DNA from: Mycolicibacterium fluoranthenivorans
GTDB taxonomy: Bacteria; Actinomycetota; Actinomycetes; Mycobacteriales; Mycobacteriaceae
Direction of reading: 5' to 3'
DNA length: 64,000 bases
NCBI RefSeq assembly: GCF_011758805.1
Contig: NZ_JAANOW010000002.1
Location: 868,001 to 932,000, forward strand
The position numbers and the translations under genes were made by a program. Positions 49,977 to 59,069 of this stretch are shown here, in pieces (the stretch's first letter is position 1; each line of letters opens with the position of its first letter). Under the pieces are notes generated by a model. It saw only the letters and a program-made list of their open reading frames with translations, was not told the origin of the DNA and ran no database searches.

Positions 49977-51425
49977 CTAGTAGGCGAACGACAGCGGCGC
50001 GACATCGTCCTCGCCGGGTGGTGTGGGTGGGACGGGTTCGCTGTCGTGCTCGAGCGGTCCTTCGACGACGTAACGCCGGAGCAGGAAGAACCAGATCACC
50101 GCGAGCGCCGCGTAGAGCGCGGTGAACAGGATCAGCGACAGCCAGACCGTGGCCGCGGAGTTGTGGGACACCCCTTGTTGCACGGTGAGCCGCACCAGCT
50201 GGTCGCCGGTGGGGTTGGGTGCCACCACCCAGGGCTGTCGGCCCATCTCGGTGAACACCCAGCCGGCGCTGTTGGCCAGGAACGGGGTGGGCAGGGTGAG
50301 CAGTGCGAACCACGCGAACCAGCGTTGCCGCGGTATTCGGCCGCCCCTGGTGAGCCACAACGCGGTGAGTGCGAAGAGCATGGGCACCGCCAGGAATCCG
50401 ATCATCGCGCGGAAAGACCAGTAGGTGACGAACAGGTTCGGCCGGTAGTCACCGGGACCGAACCTCTCCTGGTAGCTGTCCTGCAGATCCTTGACGCCCT
50501 CCAGCTTGACGCCGGTGAACTTGCCTTCGGCCAGGAACGGCAGCACATAGGGCACCTCGATGAGGTGAGTGACGCTGTCGCAGTTGTTGTGCGTGCCGAC
50601 GGTGAGGACGGAGAACTTCGGGTCGATTTCGGTGTGGCACAACGATTCCGCCGACGCCATCTTCATCGGCTGTTGTTGGAACATCAGCTTGCCCTGGGCG
50701 TCACCGGTGAAGAACAGGCCGGCCGCGGAGACGAAGGCGATGAGACAGCCCAGGATGGTTGCCGGGCGATACATCGTGCGTGCGTCATCCGAGTCGGGGG
50801 TGCGCACCATCCACCATGCGCACACCCCGGCCACGAAGGTTCCGGCCACCAGGAACGATCCGGCAACGGCGTGCGGGAACGCCGCCCATGCCGTGTTGTT
50901 GGTGAACAGGGCGCTGATGCTGGTCAATTCGGCGCGGCCGGTCTCGGGGTTGTAATGCGCGCCGACCGGGTGCTGCATGAACGAGTTGGCCGCGATGATG
51001 AAGAACGCCGAGGCGTTCACGGCGATGGCGACGATCCAGATACAGGCCAGGTGCACCAGGCGGGGCAGCCTGGACCAGCCGAAGATCCACAGCCCGAGGA
51101 AGGTCGATTCGAAGAAGAAGGCGACCAGGCCCTCCAGGGCCAGCGGTGCCCCGAACACGTCGCCGACGAATCGGGAGTACTCGCTCCAGTTCATCCCGAA
51201 CTGGAACTCCTGGACGATGCCGGTGGCCACGCCCAGGGCGAAGTTGATCAGGAACAGCTTCCCGAAAAACCTGGTGAGTCGGTACCACGCGGTGTTTCCG
51301 GTGAGGACCCACACCGTCTGCATCACCGCGATGAGCGGGGCAAGCCCGATCGTGAGCGGGACGAAGATGAAGTGGTAGACGGTCGTGATCCCGAACTGCC
51401 AACGCGACACATCTAGCGCATCCAT
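49977..51425 (-). CDS. cydA: cytochrome bd quinol oxidase subunit I CydA
   Basis: CydA (482 residues) binds the three hemes and oxidises menaquinol while reducing oxygen. His18 in TTVYHFIFVPLTIGL is a heme ligand, and NSFMQHPVGAHYN carries the second conserved histidine region; GRQPWVVAPNPTGDQL is the conserved segment after the quinol-binding loop. The loop is of the short type. I chose the ATG at 51425, with GGAGG eight bases upstream, over an in-frame upstream GTG. The bd oxidase supports growth at low oxygen and when the bcc-aa3 branch is blocked. Confidence 0.97.
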   Translation of the reverse strand: MDALDVSRWQFGITTVYHFIFVPLTIGLAPLIAVMQTVWVLTGNTAWYRLTRFFGKLFLINFALGVATGIVQEFQFGMNWSEYSRFVGDVFGAPLALEGLVAFFFESTFLGLWIFGWSRLPRLVHLACIWIVAIAVNASAFFIIAANSFMQHPVGAHYNPETGRAELTSISALFTNNTAWAAFPHAVAGSFLVAGTFVAGVCAWWMVRTPDSDDARTMYRPATILGCLIAFVSAAGLFFTGDAQGKLMFQQQPMKMASAESLCHTEIDPKFSVLTVGTHNNCDSVTHLIEVPYVLPFLAEGKFTGVKLEGVKDLQDSYQERFGPGDYRPNLFVTYWSFRAMIGFLAVPMLFALTALWLTRGGRIPRQRWFAWFALLTLPTPFLANSAGWVFTEMGRQPWVVAPNPTGDQLVRLTVQQGVSHNSAATVWLSLILFTALYAALAVIWFFLLRRYVVEGPLEHDSEPVPPTPPGEDDVAPLSFAY

Positions 51426-51455
51426 GTGCACCACCTCCCCGGGCTGCGGGTATCT

Positions 51456-51490
51456 CTACGGCTTTGTAGAACTACGACACACTGTAGTAG
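51456..51490 (-). promoter_or_regulatory. cluster of CTAC/GTAG inverted half-sites before cydA
   Basis: Within the 104-bp gap between cydA and the HdeD-like gene, CTAC (51456-51459), GTAG (51466-51469), CTAC (51472-51475) and GTAG (51484-51487) alternate. GTAGAACTAC at 51466-51475 is a near-perfect palindrome. The cluster lies 31-62 bases upstream of the cydA start and is a candidate operator. Confidence 0.4.
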
Positions 51491-51529
51491 CTGAGGGTCC
51501 GCACGCGTAGAAAACGTGGTGCAGACAAC

Positions 51530-52135
51530 TCATGACGAGGACTGAGCCGGCTCCTGGCTCAGTCCTCCGCCCAGCGCCTCGGTCAGTTTCTTGGAGGTCG
51601 ACCGGATGCCGAAGGCGGTGACGACCTCCATCAGACCGATGACCACCAGCCAGATACCGGTCACCAGGGCCAGCGTCGCGATCGAATCGAACGGTGAGGC
51701 CAGCACGACGATGCCGGCGATCAGGCTGATGACGCCGACGAAGATGTTCCAGCCCCGGCCGGGCAGGGTGGGGTCGCTGATCGCCGAGACCGCGGTGGCC
51801 ACACCCCGGAACACGAACCCGACACCGATCCAGATCGCCAGCAGCAGCACGGCGTCGTAAAGGTGACGGAAAGACAACACCGCCAGGATCAGCGATGCCG
51901 CGCCGCTGATGAACAGCAGTACCCGGCCGCCGGCCGACACGTGCAGGCTGAATGCGAAGATCACCTGTGCGATACCGGTGATCAGCAGATAGGCGCCGAA
52001 GAAGCTGGCTGCGACGACGATCGAGATCTTCGGCCAGGCGAGCACTGCGGCGCCGAGTGCCACCGCGAGAACGCCCGAGACCAGGGTGGATTTCCACAGG
52101 TGTGGCAGCAGGCTTGGGGGAGCGACGGTTGTCAT
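51530..52135 (-). CDS. HdeD/DUF308 family membrane protein
   Basis: The 201-residue product has six hydrophobic segments in the internally repeated pattern of HdeD/DUF308 proteins, for example STLVSGVLAVALGAAVLAWP, SFFGAYLLITGIAQVIFAF and IFVGVISLIAGIVVLASP. M. tuberculosis has a similar membrane gene (Rv1624c) next to cydA. HdeD relatives are linked to acid resistance in enterics, but the role here is unknown. I chose the ATG at 52135. Confidence 0.87.
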   Translation of the reverse strand: MTTVAPPSLLPHLWKSTLVSGVLAVALGAAVLAWPKISIVVAASFFGAYLLITGIAQVIFAFSLHVSAGGRVLLFISGAASLILAVLSFRHLYDAVLLLAIWIGVGFVFRGVATAVSAISDPTLPGRGWNIFVGVISLIAGIVVLASPFDSIATLALVTGIWLVVIGLMEVVTAFGIRSTSKKLTEALGGGLSQEPAQSSS

Positions 52136-52199
52136 ATGCGCAGTCTCCCACAGCGTCAAACACCGCTGGACGATTACGGCACACCATGATCAGAAGATC

Positions 52200-52215
52200 G
52201 TTAACCTTCGGTTAC
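52200..52215. promoter_or_regulatory. GlnR-like box in the divergent region before the amino acid transporter
   Basis: On the minus strand the sequence reads GTAAC-CGAAGG-TTAAC, close to the actinobacterial GlnR half-box GTNAC-N6-GNAAC with one deviation. A further GTTAAC lies at 52242-52247. The 184-bp region separates the HdeD-like gene from the transporter operon. Confidence 0.35.
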
Positions 52216-52319
52216 CGGCGCTGCGAGCTGGGGCCACTGTGGTTAACGTCTTCGCCTTGGGGCACAAAGATGTCGGAAGTCGACGCAGGTGGATGACCAC
52301 CGACGAGGAAAGAGGAAAC

Positions 52320-53237
52320 GTGTCAGTTGGATGTATGAGTCGCCGGACCAGGGTGTGGCGCGTGGCGGCGGTATTCGTCGCCACGGGTGCACTGGCCCTG
52401 TCGGGTTGCGCCAAGAATGAGGACTCCGCCGCACCGTCCTCCACGACCAAGGCCGCGTCGGCGGAGAAGGTCGAATCCATCGCCAACACCGTTCCCGAGG
52501 CGATCAAGTCGTCCGGCAAGCTCGTGGTGGGCGTGAACATTCCTTACGCCCCCAACGAGTTCAAGGATGAGACCGGCAAGATCGTCGGCTTCGACGTCGA
52601 CCTGGTCAACGCGATCGCGGCCACTCTGGGACTGCAGGCGGAGTTCCGCGAGTCCGATTTCGCCAAGATCATCCCCGCGGTGCAGGGCGACACCTTCAAC
52701 ATCGGGATGTCCTCGTTCACCGATACCAAGGAGCGGGAGCAGGCGGTCGATTTCGTCACCTACTTCTCGGCCGGTATTCAGTGGGCCCAGCCGAAGGGCG
52801 GCTCGATCGACCCGAACAACGCCTGCGGCAAGAAGGTGGCGGTGCAGGCCACCACCACCGAGGAGACCGACGAACTGCCTGCCAAGAGCAAGGCGTGCAC
52901 CGATGCCGGCAAACCGGCCATCGACATCCTCAAGTTCGACAGCCAGGATGCCGCGACCAACGCGGTGGTGTTGGGACAGGCCGACGCCATGTCGGCGGAC
53001 TCCCCGGTCACGCTTTACGCCATCAAGCAGAGCAACGGCAAGCTGGAGACCGCCGGGGAGACCTTTGAATCCGCGCCCTACGGCTGGCCGGTGAAGAAGG
53101 GCTCGCCGCTGGCGCAGTCCCTGGTGCAGGCGCTGCAGCATCTGATCGACAACGGCACCTACAAGCAGATCGCCGCCAACTGGGGTGTCGAGCCGGGCAT
53201 GATCGACAAACCGGTGATCAACGGAGCGATCAACTGA
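52320..53237 (+). CDS. polar amino acid ABC transporter substrate-binding lipoprotein
   Basis: This 305-residue protein has a signal peptide with lipobox ALSGC and the type II periplasmic binding fold of polar amino acid transporters: GKLVVGVNIPYAPNEFKDET, IVGFDVDLVNAIAATLGL and FNIGMSSFTDTKEREQAVDF are typical. The ligand is probably glutamine, glutamate or another polar amino acid. I chose the GTG at 52320 because AGAGGA lies five bases upstream; an ATG at 52335 is a shorter alternative. It heads a three-gene transporter operon. Confidence 0.9.
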   Translation: MSVGCMSRRTRVWRVAAVFVATGALALSGCAKNEDSAAPSSTTKAASAEKVESIANTVPEAIKSSGKLVVGVNIPYAPNEFKDETGKIVGFDVDLVNAIAATLGLQAEFRESDFAKIIPAVQGDTFNIGMSSFTDTKEREQAVDFVTYFSAGIQWAQPKGGSIDPNNACGKKVAVQATTTEETDELPAKSKACTDAGKPAIDILKFDSQDAATNAVVLGQADAMSADSPVTLYAIKQSNGKLETAGETFESAPYGWPVKKGSPLAQSLVQALQHLIDNGTYKQIAANWGVEPGMIDKPVINGAIN

Positions 53238-54154
53238 CCACTACCGATGCTCCGGAGGCTCCACCGGTAATACACGCGGTGCCCCTGCGCCACCCATGGC
53301 GGTGGGTGGGGGCGGCGGTGATCGTTGCGTTGACCGCGCTGTTCCTCTACGGCGCGGCCACCAACGACGCCTATCGCTGGTCGGTGTACCGCAAGTACCT
53401 GTTCGACCAGCGATTGCTCGAGGGTGCGTGGAACACCTTGCAGCTCACCATCTATTCGATGGTGCTGGCGATCCTGCTCGGCATCATCCTGGCGGTGATG
53501 CGGCTCTCGCCCAATCCGGTGTTCCGGTGGGTCTCCTGGGTGTTCCTCTGGATCTTCCGCGGTACCCCGGTGTACGTGCAGCTGGTGTTCTGGGGCCTGT
53601 TCCCGACCATCTACAAGAACCTCCAGCTGGGTATCCCGTTCGGCCCGACGTTCTTCACGTTCAACCTGCAGTCACTCTCGATTCCGTTCCTGCTCGCGGT
53701 CATCGGCCTCGGTCTCAACGAGGGCGCGTACATGGCCGAGATCATCCGTGCCGGAATCTCCTCGGTGCCGGAGGGACAGTCCGAAGCCTCGACGGCACTG
53801 GGCATGTCCTGGGGCATGACCATGCGTCGCACGGTGTTACCGCAGGCGATGCGGGTGATCATCCCGCCGACCGGCAACGAGATCATCAGCATGCTCAAGA
53901 CCACCTCGCTGGTGACGGCCGTGCCGTACTCCTATGACCTGTACGGCATCGCGGTGCGCGATATCGGTGGCCGGATCTTCGAACCCGTGCCGATGCTGAT
54001 GGTCGCCGCGACCTGGTATCTCGCGGTCACCAGCGTGCTGATGGTCGGTCAGTACTACCTGGAGCGGTACTTCTCCCGGGGCGCCTCGCGCAAGCTGACC
54101 ACCAAACAGCTTGAGGCACTGGCCAAAGCACAAGCCGGGACAGGTGGAATGTGA
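53234..54154 (+). CDS. polar amino acid ABC transporter permease, candidate CTG start
   Basis: The permease has five or more transmembrane segments and the HisM/GlnP-type signature ([20 protein letters not shown], then EASTALGM). The frame reads [20 protein letters not shown] before the first hydrophobic segment, a tail that looks like those of actinobacterial homologues. A CTG at 53234 overlaps the upstream TGA as CTGA, and GGAG lies seven bases before it. The first standard start, GTG at 53279, has its nearest GGAGG about 20 bases away. I therefore prefer CTG (306 residues) over GTG (291 residues). Confidence 0.85.
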   Translation: MTTTDAPEAPPVIHAVPLRHPWRWVGAAVIVALTALFLYGAATNDAYRWSVYRKYLFDQRLLEGAWNTLQLTIYSMVLAILLGIILAVMRLSPNPVFRWVSWVFLWIFRGTPVYVQLVFWGLFPTIYKNLQLGIPFGPTFFTFNLQSLSIPFLLAVIGLGLNEGAYMAEIIRAGISSVPEGQSEASTALGMSWGMTMRRTVLPQAMRVIIPPTGNEIISMLKTTSLVTAVPYSYDLYGIAVRDIGGRIFEPVPMLMVAATWYLAVTSVLMVGQYYLERYFSRGASRKLTTKQLEALAKAQAGTGGM

Positions 54155-54936
54155 CAGTGGAAAACTCGGCTCCCGCGCAGCCCATGGTCAAGGCCGAACA
54201 GGTCTGCAAGAGCTTCGGCGCCCTGCAGGTGTTGAAGGGCATCACCCTGGAGATCGGCAGGGGTGAGGTGCTGGTCTTGGTCGGGCCGTCCGGTTCGGGC
54301 AAGTCGACCTTCCTGCGCTGCATCAACCATTTGGAACAGGTCAACGCCGGACGGCTGTACGTCGACGGCGAACTCGTCGGGTATCGCGAGCGGGGCAGCA
54401 AGCTGCTGGAGATGAGCCCGAAGGACGCGGCCAAGCAGCGTCGCGAGATCGGCATGGTGTTCCAGCATTTCAATCTCTTCCCGCACCGGACGGCGCTGGA
54501 GAACATCATCGAGGCACCCGTCCACGTCAAGGGGATGAAGCGCGACGCCGCGGTGGCGCGGGGCAAGGATCTGCTTGCGCAGGTCGGGCTCGGTGAGAAG
54601 GCCGATGCTTACCCGGCCCAGTTGTCCGGCGGTCAGCAGCAGCGGGTGGCGATCGCGCGGGCACTGGCGATGAGCCCCAAATTGATGTTGTTCGACGAAC
54701 CCACGTCCGCGCTGGATCCCGAGTTGGTCGGGGAGGTGCTCGGGGTGATGAAGAACCTCGCCAGCGAGGGCATGACCATGGTCGTCGTCACCCATGAGAT
54801 GGGTTTCGCCCGTGAGGTCGCCGATAAGGTGGTGTTCATGGACGGCGGTGTCGTGGTGGAAAGCGGTGCTCCACGTGAGGTGCTGACCAACCCTCAGCAC
54901 GAACGCACGAAAGCCTTTCTGTCCAAGGTGATGTAG
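54151..54936 (+). CDS. polar amino acid ABC transporter ATP-binding protein
   Basis: The 261-residue ATPase is of the GlnQ/HisP type. Walker A is [14 protein letters not shown] near residue 47, the Q-loop is in [11 protein letters not shown], the signature is [15 protein letters not shown] and Walker B is [14 protein letters not shown]. The GTG start overlaps the permease stop as GTGA. It powers uptake of the amino acid bound by the lipoprotein encoded two genes upstream. Confidence 0.96.
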   Translation: MTVENSAPAQPMVKAEQVCKSFGALQVLKGITLEIGRGEVLVLVGPSGSGKSTFLRCINHLEQVNAGRLYVDGELVGYRERGSKLLEMSPKDAAKQRREIGMVFQHFNLFPHRTALENIIEAPVHVKGMKRDAAVARGKDLLAQVGLGEKADAYPAQLSGGQQQRVAIARALAMSPKLMLFDEPTSALDPELVGEVLGVMKNLASEGMTMVVVTHEMGFAREVADKVVFMDGGVVVESGAPREVLTNPQHERTKAFLSKVM

Positions 54937-54950
54937 CCGCGGTGCGCAGC

Positions 54951-56081
54951 ATGTCCGACCCGGCGGCCCCGCTGTGGCGGGCCGCGCAGGTGTTCAGGCT
55001 GTTCAGCTGGGTCTACGCGGGCGTGTTCTTCGTGTCGAAGAACTCCGAGCTGGATCGCCCCGTGCTCGGCATGGTCCTGTTCGGTGTGCTGACGGTGTGG
55101 AGCGTGGCGTGCGCGGTGGCGTATCTGCGCGGGTTCGGCCGCAACCGCGTCTGGGTGCTCGCCGAGGTGGCGGTGGTCGTGGTGCTGATGGCCACCACGC
55201 CGGTGGTCGCCTCCGCGCAGTGGACGTCGGCCAACCAAGCCTGGCCGACCACGTTGTGGGCCACCAATGCCGTTGTCTCGTCGGCGATTCTGGCCGGGCC
55301 GGTGCCGGGCATGGTCACGGGTCTGATCGTGATGGGCACCGCGGCGGCGCTGAAGGGCACCATCGCCGTCGATCTGGTGCGCACCCCGACCATCCTCATC
55401 GAGCTGGCGGTGGGGCTGGCTGTCGGCATGGCGGCCAGCACTGCCCGGCGCGCGCACGCCGAACTGGAGCGGGCCACCCGCCTGGCCGCGGCGCTGGCCG
55501 AACGCGAACGCCTGTCCCGGCAGGTGCACGACGGTGTCATGCAGGTGCTTGCCCTGGTATCCCGGCGGGGTCGCGAGATCGGGGGTGAGGCAGCGCAACT
55601 GGCCGAGGTGGCCGGTGAGCAGGAGCGGGCGCTGCGGCGGTTGGTCAGTGTCGCCGACACCGCGCAGGTCGGGGGCATATCGGTGACTGATCTCGGTGCG
55701 CTACTGCGCGGATATGCCTCCGACCGGGTCGCGGTGAGCTTGCCCGCTGCCGCGGTATACCTCGACGCCCGGGTGGCCGACGAGGTGCTGGCCGCCGCCG
55801 TCAATGTGCTGACCAACGTCGAGCGGCACGCCGGCCCGGGCGCGAAGGCTTACGTGCTCCTGGAGGACCTCGGTGGATCGGTGGTCGTGAGCATCCGCGA
55901 TGACGGCCCCGGTATCCCGGCCGGTCGGCTGGCCGAGGCCGAGAACGAAGGGCGGGTCGGGGTGTCGAAATCCATTCGGGGACGGATGCAGGCATTGGGC
56001 GGCGATGCCGTCCTGACCACGTCGGAGGGTGGCGGGACGGAATGGGAACTGACGGTGCCACGGGAATCGACAGCGCGATGA
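54951..56081 (+). CDS. NarL-type sensor histidine kinase
   Basis: This 376-residue kinase has about six short transmembrane segments in residues 10-162, with no large external domain, then a HisKA_3 dimerisation domain (ERERLSRQVHDGVMQVLALV, phosphorylated His193) and an ATPase domain (VLTNVERHAGPGAKAYVLLE and RDDGPGIPAGRL). It probably senses a membrane-linked signal. An in-frame GTG at 54942 is an alternative start. It is paired with the response regulator through an ATGA overlap and follows the transporter by 14 bp. Confidence 0.9.
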   Translation: MSDPAAPLWRAAQVFRLFSWVYAGVFFVSKNSELDRPVLGMVLFGVLTVWSVACAVAYLRGFGRNRVWVLAEVAVVVVLMATTPVVASAQWTSANQAWPTTLWATNAVVSSAILAGPVPGMVTGLIVMGTAAALKGTIAVDLVRTPTILIELAVGLAVGMAASTARRAHAELERATRLAAALAERERLSRQVHDGVMQVLALVSRRGREIGGEAAQLAEVAGEQERALRRLVSVADTAQVGGISVTDLGALLRGYASDRVAVSLPAAAVYLDARVADEVLAAAVNVLTNVERHAGPGAKAYVLLEDLGGSVVVSIRDDGPGIPAGRLAEAENEGRVGVSKSIRGRMQALGGDAVLTTSEGGGTEWELTVPRESTAR

Positions 56082-56734
56082 CGAGCATCATGGTGGTCGA
56101 CGACCACCCCATCTGGCGGGACGCGGTGGCACGCGATCTGGCCGAGGCCGGGTTCGAGGTGGTGGCCACCGCGGATGGTGTCGGGTCGGCGCGGCGGCGG
56201 GCCGGGGCGGTCAAGCCCGATGTGGTGGTGATGGACATGCGACTGTCCGACGGCACCGGTGCGCAGGCCACCCTCGAGGTGCTGGCGGTCTCGCCGGCGT
56301 CACGGGTCTTGGTGCTGTCCGCCTCAGATGAGCGCGACGACGTACTGGAGGCGGTGAAGGCCGGCGCCACCGGCTATCTGGTCAAGAGCGCGTCCAAGGC
56401 GGAGCTGGGTGACGCGGTCCGCGCCACCGCGCAGGGCCGGGCGGTGTTCACACCGGGGTTGGCCGGGTTGGTGCTGGGGGAGTACCGGCGGATCGCGCAG
56501 AACCCGCAACCCGGCCCGGCCGGCCCCAGCCTCACGGACCGGGAGACCGAGATCCTGCGGTACGTGGCAAAGGGGTTGACCGCCAAGCAGATCGGCGAGC
56601 GTCTGTCGCTCAGCCACCGCACCGTGGAGAACCACGTGCAGGCCACCTTCCGCAAGTTGCAGGTGGCCAACCGGGTCGAGCTGGCCCGTTATGCGATCGA
56701 GCACGGCCTGGATCGCGAACCCGAAGTCGAGTAG
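56078..56734 (+). CDS. NarL/LuxR-type response regulator
   Basis: The 218-residue regulator has a receiver domain (MTSIMVVDDHPIWRDAVARD; phospho-acceptor Asp53 in VVVMDMRLSDG; Lys in YLVKSASKAEL) and a C-terminal LuxR helix-turn-helix (LTDRETEILRYVAKGLTAKQ, then IGERLSLSHRTVENHV). Translation is coupled to the kinase. Targets are unknown; the neighbouring transporter, membrane protein and dps genes are candidates by position only. Confidence 0.94.
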   Translation: MTSIMVVDDHPIWRDAVARDLAEAGFEVVATADGVGSARRRAGAVKPDVVVMDMRLSDGTGAQATLEVLAVSPASRVLVLSASDERDDVLEAVKAGATGYLVKSASKAELGDAVRATAQGRAVFTPGLAGLVLGEYRRIAQNPQPGPAGPSLTDRETEILRYVAKGLTAKQIGERLSLSHRTVENHVQATFRKLQVANRVELARYAIEHGLDREPEVE

Positions 56735-56769
56735 TCCTACTCATCCGCTGGATCCGCACCCGCGTCACG

Positions 56770-58530
56770 ATGGCGGGTATGACCGAACCCCAGCAGGCTC
56801 TCGTCCGGCTGTCGGCCGAGTTCGCCGCCATCGCCGGCCAGTTGACCCGTGCCTCCGCCGAGTTGTACGACCTCGGTGTCCGGCTCAACGGCCAACCTGC
56901 CGTGCCCGCGCCGGTGTATTGGCCCTACCCGCAGCAGCCGCAGCCGCAGCCGCAGCCGCAGCCACTGCCACTGCCACTGCCACAACCGGCGCCGGTGCCT
57001 CGGGAGCCGACGAATTGGATCGGCAAGGCGCTCGCCGCGGCCGGGGTCGCGGTGACGCTGATCGGGGTGGTGCTGCTGGTCGTGCTCGCCGCCCAGGCCG
57101 GTCTGCTCGCCCCGCCCGTGCGGGTGGCCGGTGGCGTGGTGCTGGCGGCCGCCCTGGTGTCCTGTGGCTTGTGGCAGCGGTCGCGCCCCGGAGGGGCGGT
57201 GGGCGCCATCGCGCTGGCCGCCACCGGCATTGCGGCCGCCTATATCGATGTTCTTGCGGTCACGACCATGTACGACTGGCTGCCCGCGCCGGCCGGGCTG
57301 GCGGTGTCGGCAACGGTGGGCGGCGGCGGGCTGCTGCTGGCGCGGCGTTGGGAGACCGAACAGCTGGCGCTGCTGGTCTTGGTGCCGTTGATCGTGCTGG
57401 CGCCGATCGTGGCGGGTGGTATCACGCTGCTGCTGGTGGGTTTCATGCTCGCGCTGTCGGCGGCGACGCTGCCGGTACAGATCGGCCGGGACTGGCTGTG
57501 GATGTTCGCGGCCCGCACGGCGGCCGGTAGCGCGCCGGTGATGCTCGCGCTGGTGGGCGTGGCGTTTGGCTCGGGCCACGATGCGTGGCTGGCCGGGGCG
57601 TGCGCGCTCGCGGCGATCCTTGCCTTGGGATCGGCGTTGGTGGTGTTGCCGCACAGCACACATCGTGGAGCGGTGGCGCTGCTGGCGGCCGCGGGGGCGC
57701 TTCCGGTGCTGGCGGTCGGGGCGGCGGTACACGAGGTGGTCGCGGCCCTGATGGCGGCCGCGTTGTCGGCTGCGGTGCTGGCGCTCGTGCTGTCGGGGCA
57801 CCGGATCCCCGGGGTGACGACGCCGGTGCGTCAGGTGTGGACCGCGTTATCGGCCATCTGTGCACTGGTGGCCGTCGGGGTGGGTTTCGCCGCACCGGTG
57901 GCCGGGCCGGTACTGCTGGCCATGGCGATACTCGCAGTGGTGGCGGGCCGGCACAGCGTGGCTGCGCAGTGGTCCGCGGCGCTGTTCGGTGGTTTCGGGG
58001 GGCTATATCTCTTGTCGATGGCCGGACCGGCCACCTTGACGTCGGCAACGGTGCTCACGGCACCGGACGCGGTGTCGGTGCTGATCTCCAGCGTGCTGCT
58101 GGGTGGCTACGCGGGCGCGCAGTGCTGGGCGGCTCGGTCGCGCCTCGACGGTGACCGCGGGCGACTGCTGCTGGCCGGAGCCGCGGCCGTCCTGGTCTAT
58201 GCCGTCACCGTGTTCACCGTGACGGCCGGCGTTCTGATAGCGGGCCCTGGGGGCGGCTTCCTGGCCGGGCAGATGGCTGCGACCATCTGCTGGATCGCCC
58301 TGGCGGCAGCGCTGTTCGGCTACGCGGCCCGGCGGGCCCGTGAGGACCGCTCACTACCCATCGGTGCGGGGATGGCGCTGGTCGCCGCTGCCGTGGCCAA
58401 GCTCTTCGTGTTCGACCTGGGCACGCTCGACGGCATGTTCCGGGTGGCCGTGTTCATCGTGGTCGGCCTGGTGTTACTGGGTATGGGTGCCGGTTATGCC
58501 CGGCTGTTGAGCCAGCAGCACCGGAACTGA
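56770..58530 (+). CDS. DUF2339 polytopic membrane protein
   Basis: The 586-residue product begins with a short soluble helix (QQALVRLSAEFAAIAGQLTR), a low-complexity linker of Gln-Pro and Leu-Pro repeats (about residues 55-75), and then around 18-20 closely spaced hydrophobic segments with little polar sequence. LVVLAAQAGLLAPPVRVAGG and RSLPIGAGMALVAAAVAKLF resemble DUF2339 proteins. Function is unknown. An ATG three codons downstream (56779) is a possible start. It lies 35 bp after the response regulator. Confidence 0.85.
   Translation: MAGMTEPQQALVRLSAEFAAIAGQLTRASAELYDLGVRLNGQPAVPAPVYWPYPQQPQPQPQPQPLPLPLPQPAPVPREPTNWIGKALAAAGVAVTLIGVVLLVVLAAQAGLLAPPVRVAGGVVLAAALVSCGLWQRSRPGGAVGAIALAATGIAAAYIDVLAVTTMYDWLPAPAGLAVSATVGGGGLLLARRWETEQLALLVLVPLIVLAPIVAGGITLLLVGFMLALSAATLPVQIGRDWLWMFAARTAAGSAPVMLALVGVAFGSGHDAWLAGACALAAILALGSALVVLPHSTHRGAVALLAAAGALPVLAVGAAVHEVVAALMAAALSAAVLALVLSGHRIPGVTTPVRQVWTALSAICALVAVGVGFAAPVAGPVLLAMAILAVVAGRHSVAAQWSAALFGGFGGLYLLSMAGPATLTSATVLTAPDAVSVLISSVLLGGYAGAQCWAARSRLDGDRGRLLLAGAAAVLVYAVTVFTVTAGVLIAGPGGGFLAGQMAATICWIALAAALFGYAARRAREDRSLPIGAGMALVAAAVAKLFVFDLGTLDGMFRVAVFIVVGLVLLGMGAGYARLLSQQHRN
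56935..56979 (+). repeat. hexanucleotide tandem repeats in the DUF2339 gene
   Basis: Four copies of CAGCCG (56935-56958) are followed, after a short transition, by three copies of CCACTG (56962-56979). They encode the Gln-Pro and Leu-Pro repeats. Copy-number change would keep the reading frame. Confidence 0.85.
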
Positions 58531-58535
58531 TCGAT

Positions 58536-58560
58536 ATTTTCTGGAATCATTCCAGAAAAT
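58536..58560. promoter_or_regulatory. perfect 11-bp-arm palindrome before dps
   Basis: ATTTTCTGGAA at 58536-58546 and TTCCAGAAAAT at 58550-58560 are exact inverted copies with a TCA spacer. It starts 6 bases after the DUF2339 stop and ends 17 bases before the dps ATG. It could be an operator for dps, or a hairpin terminator for the upstream gene; the AT-rich arms and dyad form favour an operator. Confidence 0.6.
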
Positions 58561-58577
58561 GTCGGGTTGCACCGTGT

Positions 58578-59069
58578 ATGACCACGTCAACTCGCCGCAC
58601 CGAAACCGATGTCAAGGGATTCCAGGCTTCCGCAGCACTGAGCGCCCACCTACAGCAGGTCCTGGTCGACCTGATCGAACTGCATCTGCAGGGCAAGCAG
58701 GCGCACTGGAACGTCGTCGGCACGAACTTCCGAGATCTCCATCTGCAATTGGACGAGCTCGTCGACTTCGCACGTGCGGGCAGCGATACCGTCGCCGAGC
58801 GCTTGCGGGCACTCGATGCGGTCGCGGACGGCCGTTCCGACACCGTGGCCGCCACCACCACGCTGCCGGGGTTCCCTCCATACGAGCGCGGCACGGCAGA
58901 GGTGGTGGACCTGATCGCCACACGTATCTATGCCGCAGTGCAGACGCTGCGCGATGTACACGACGAGGTGGACGGCGAGGATCCGACCACCGCGGACATC
59001 CTGCACCAGTTGATCGACGGCCTGGAGAAACTGGCCTGGCTCATCAAGTCGGAGAATCGCAAGGTGTGA
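58578..59069 (+). CDS. dps: Dps family DNA-binding ferritin-like protein
   Basis: Dps (163 residues) forms a 12-mer that oxidises and stores iron and can protect DNA. The ferroxidase motifs are LHLQGKQAHWNVVGTNFRDL near residue 35 and LQLDELVDFARAGSDTVAER near residue 58. The short N-terminal tail and lack of a long basic C-terminal tail resemble M. smegmatis Dps2 rather than Dps1. The ATG at 58578 has no obvious strong ribosome-binding site; the palindrome at 58536-58560 lies just upstream. Confidence 0.94.
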   Translation: MTTSTRRTETDVKGFQASAALSAHLQQVLVDLIELHLQGKQAHWNVVGTNFRDLHLQLDELVDFARAGSDTVAERLRALDAVADGRSDTVAATTTLPGFPPYERGTAEVVDLIATRIYAAVQTLRDVHDEVDGEDPTTADILHQLIDGLEKLAWLIKSENRKV

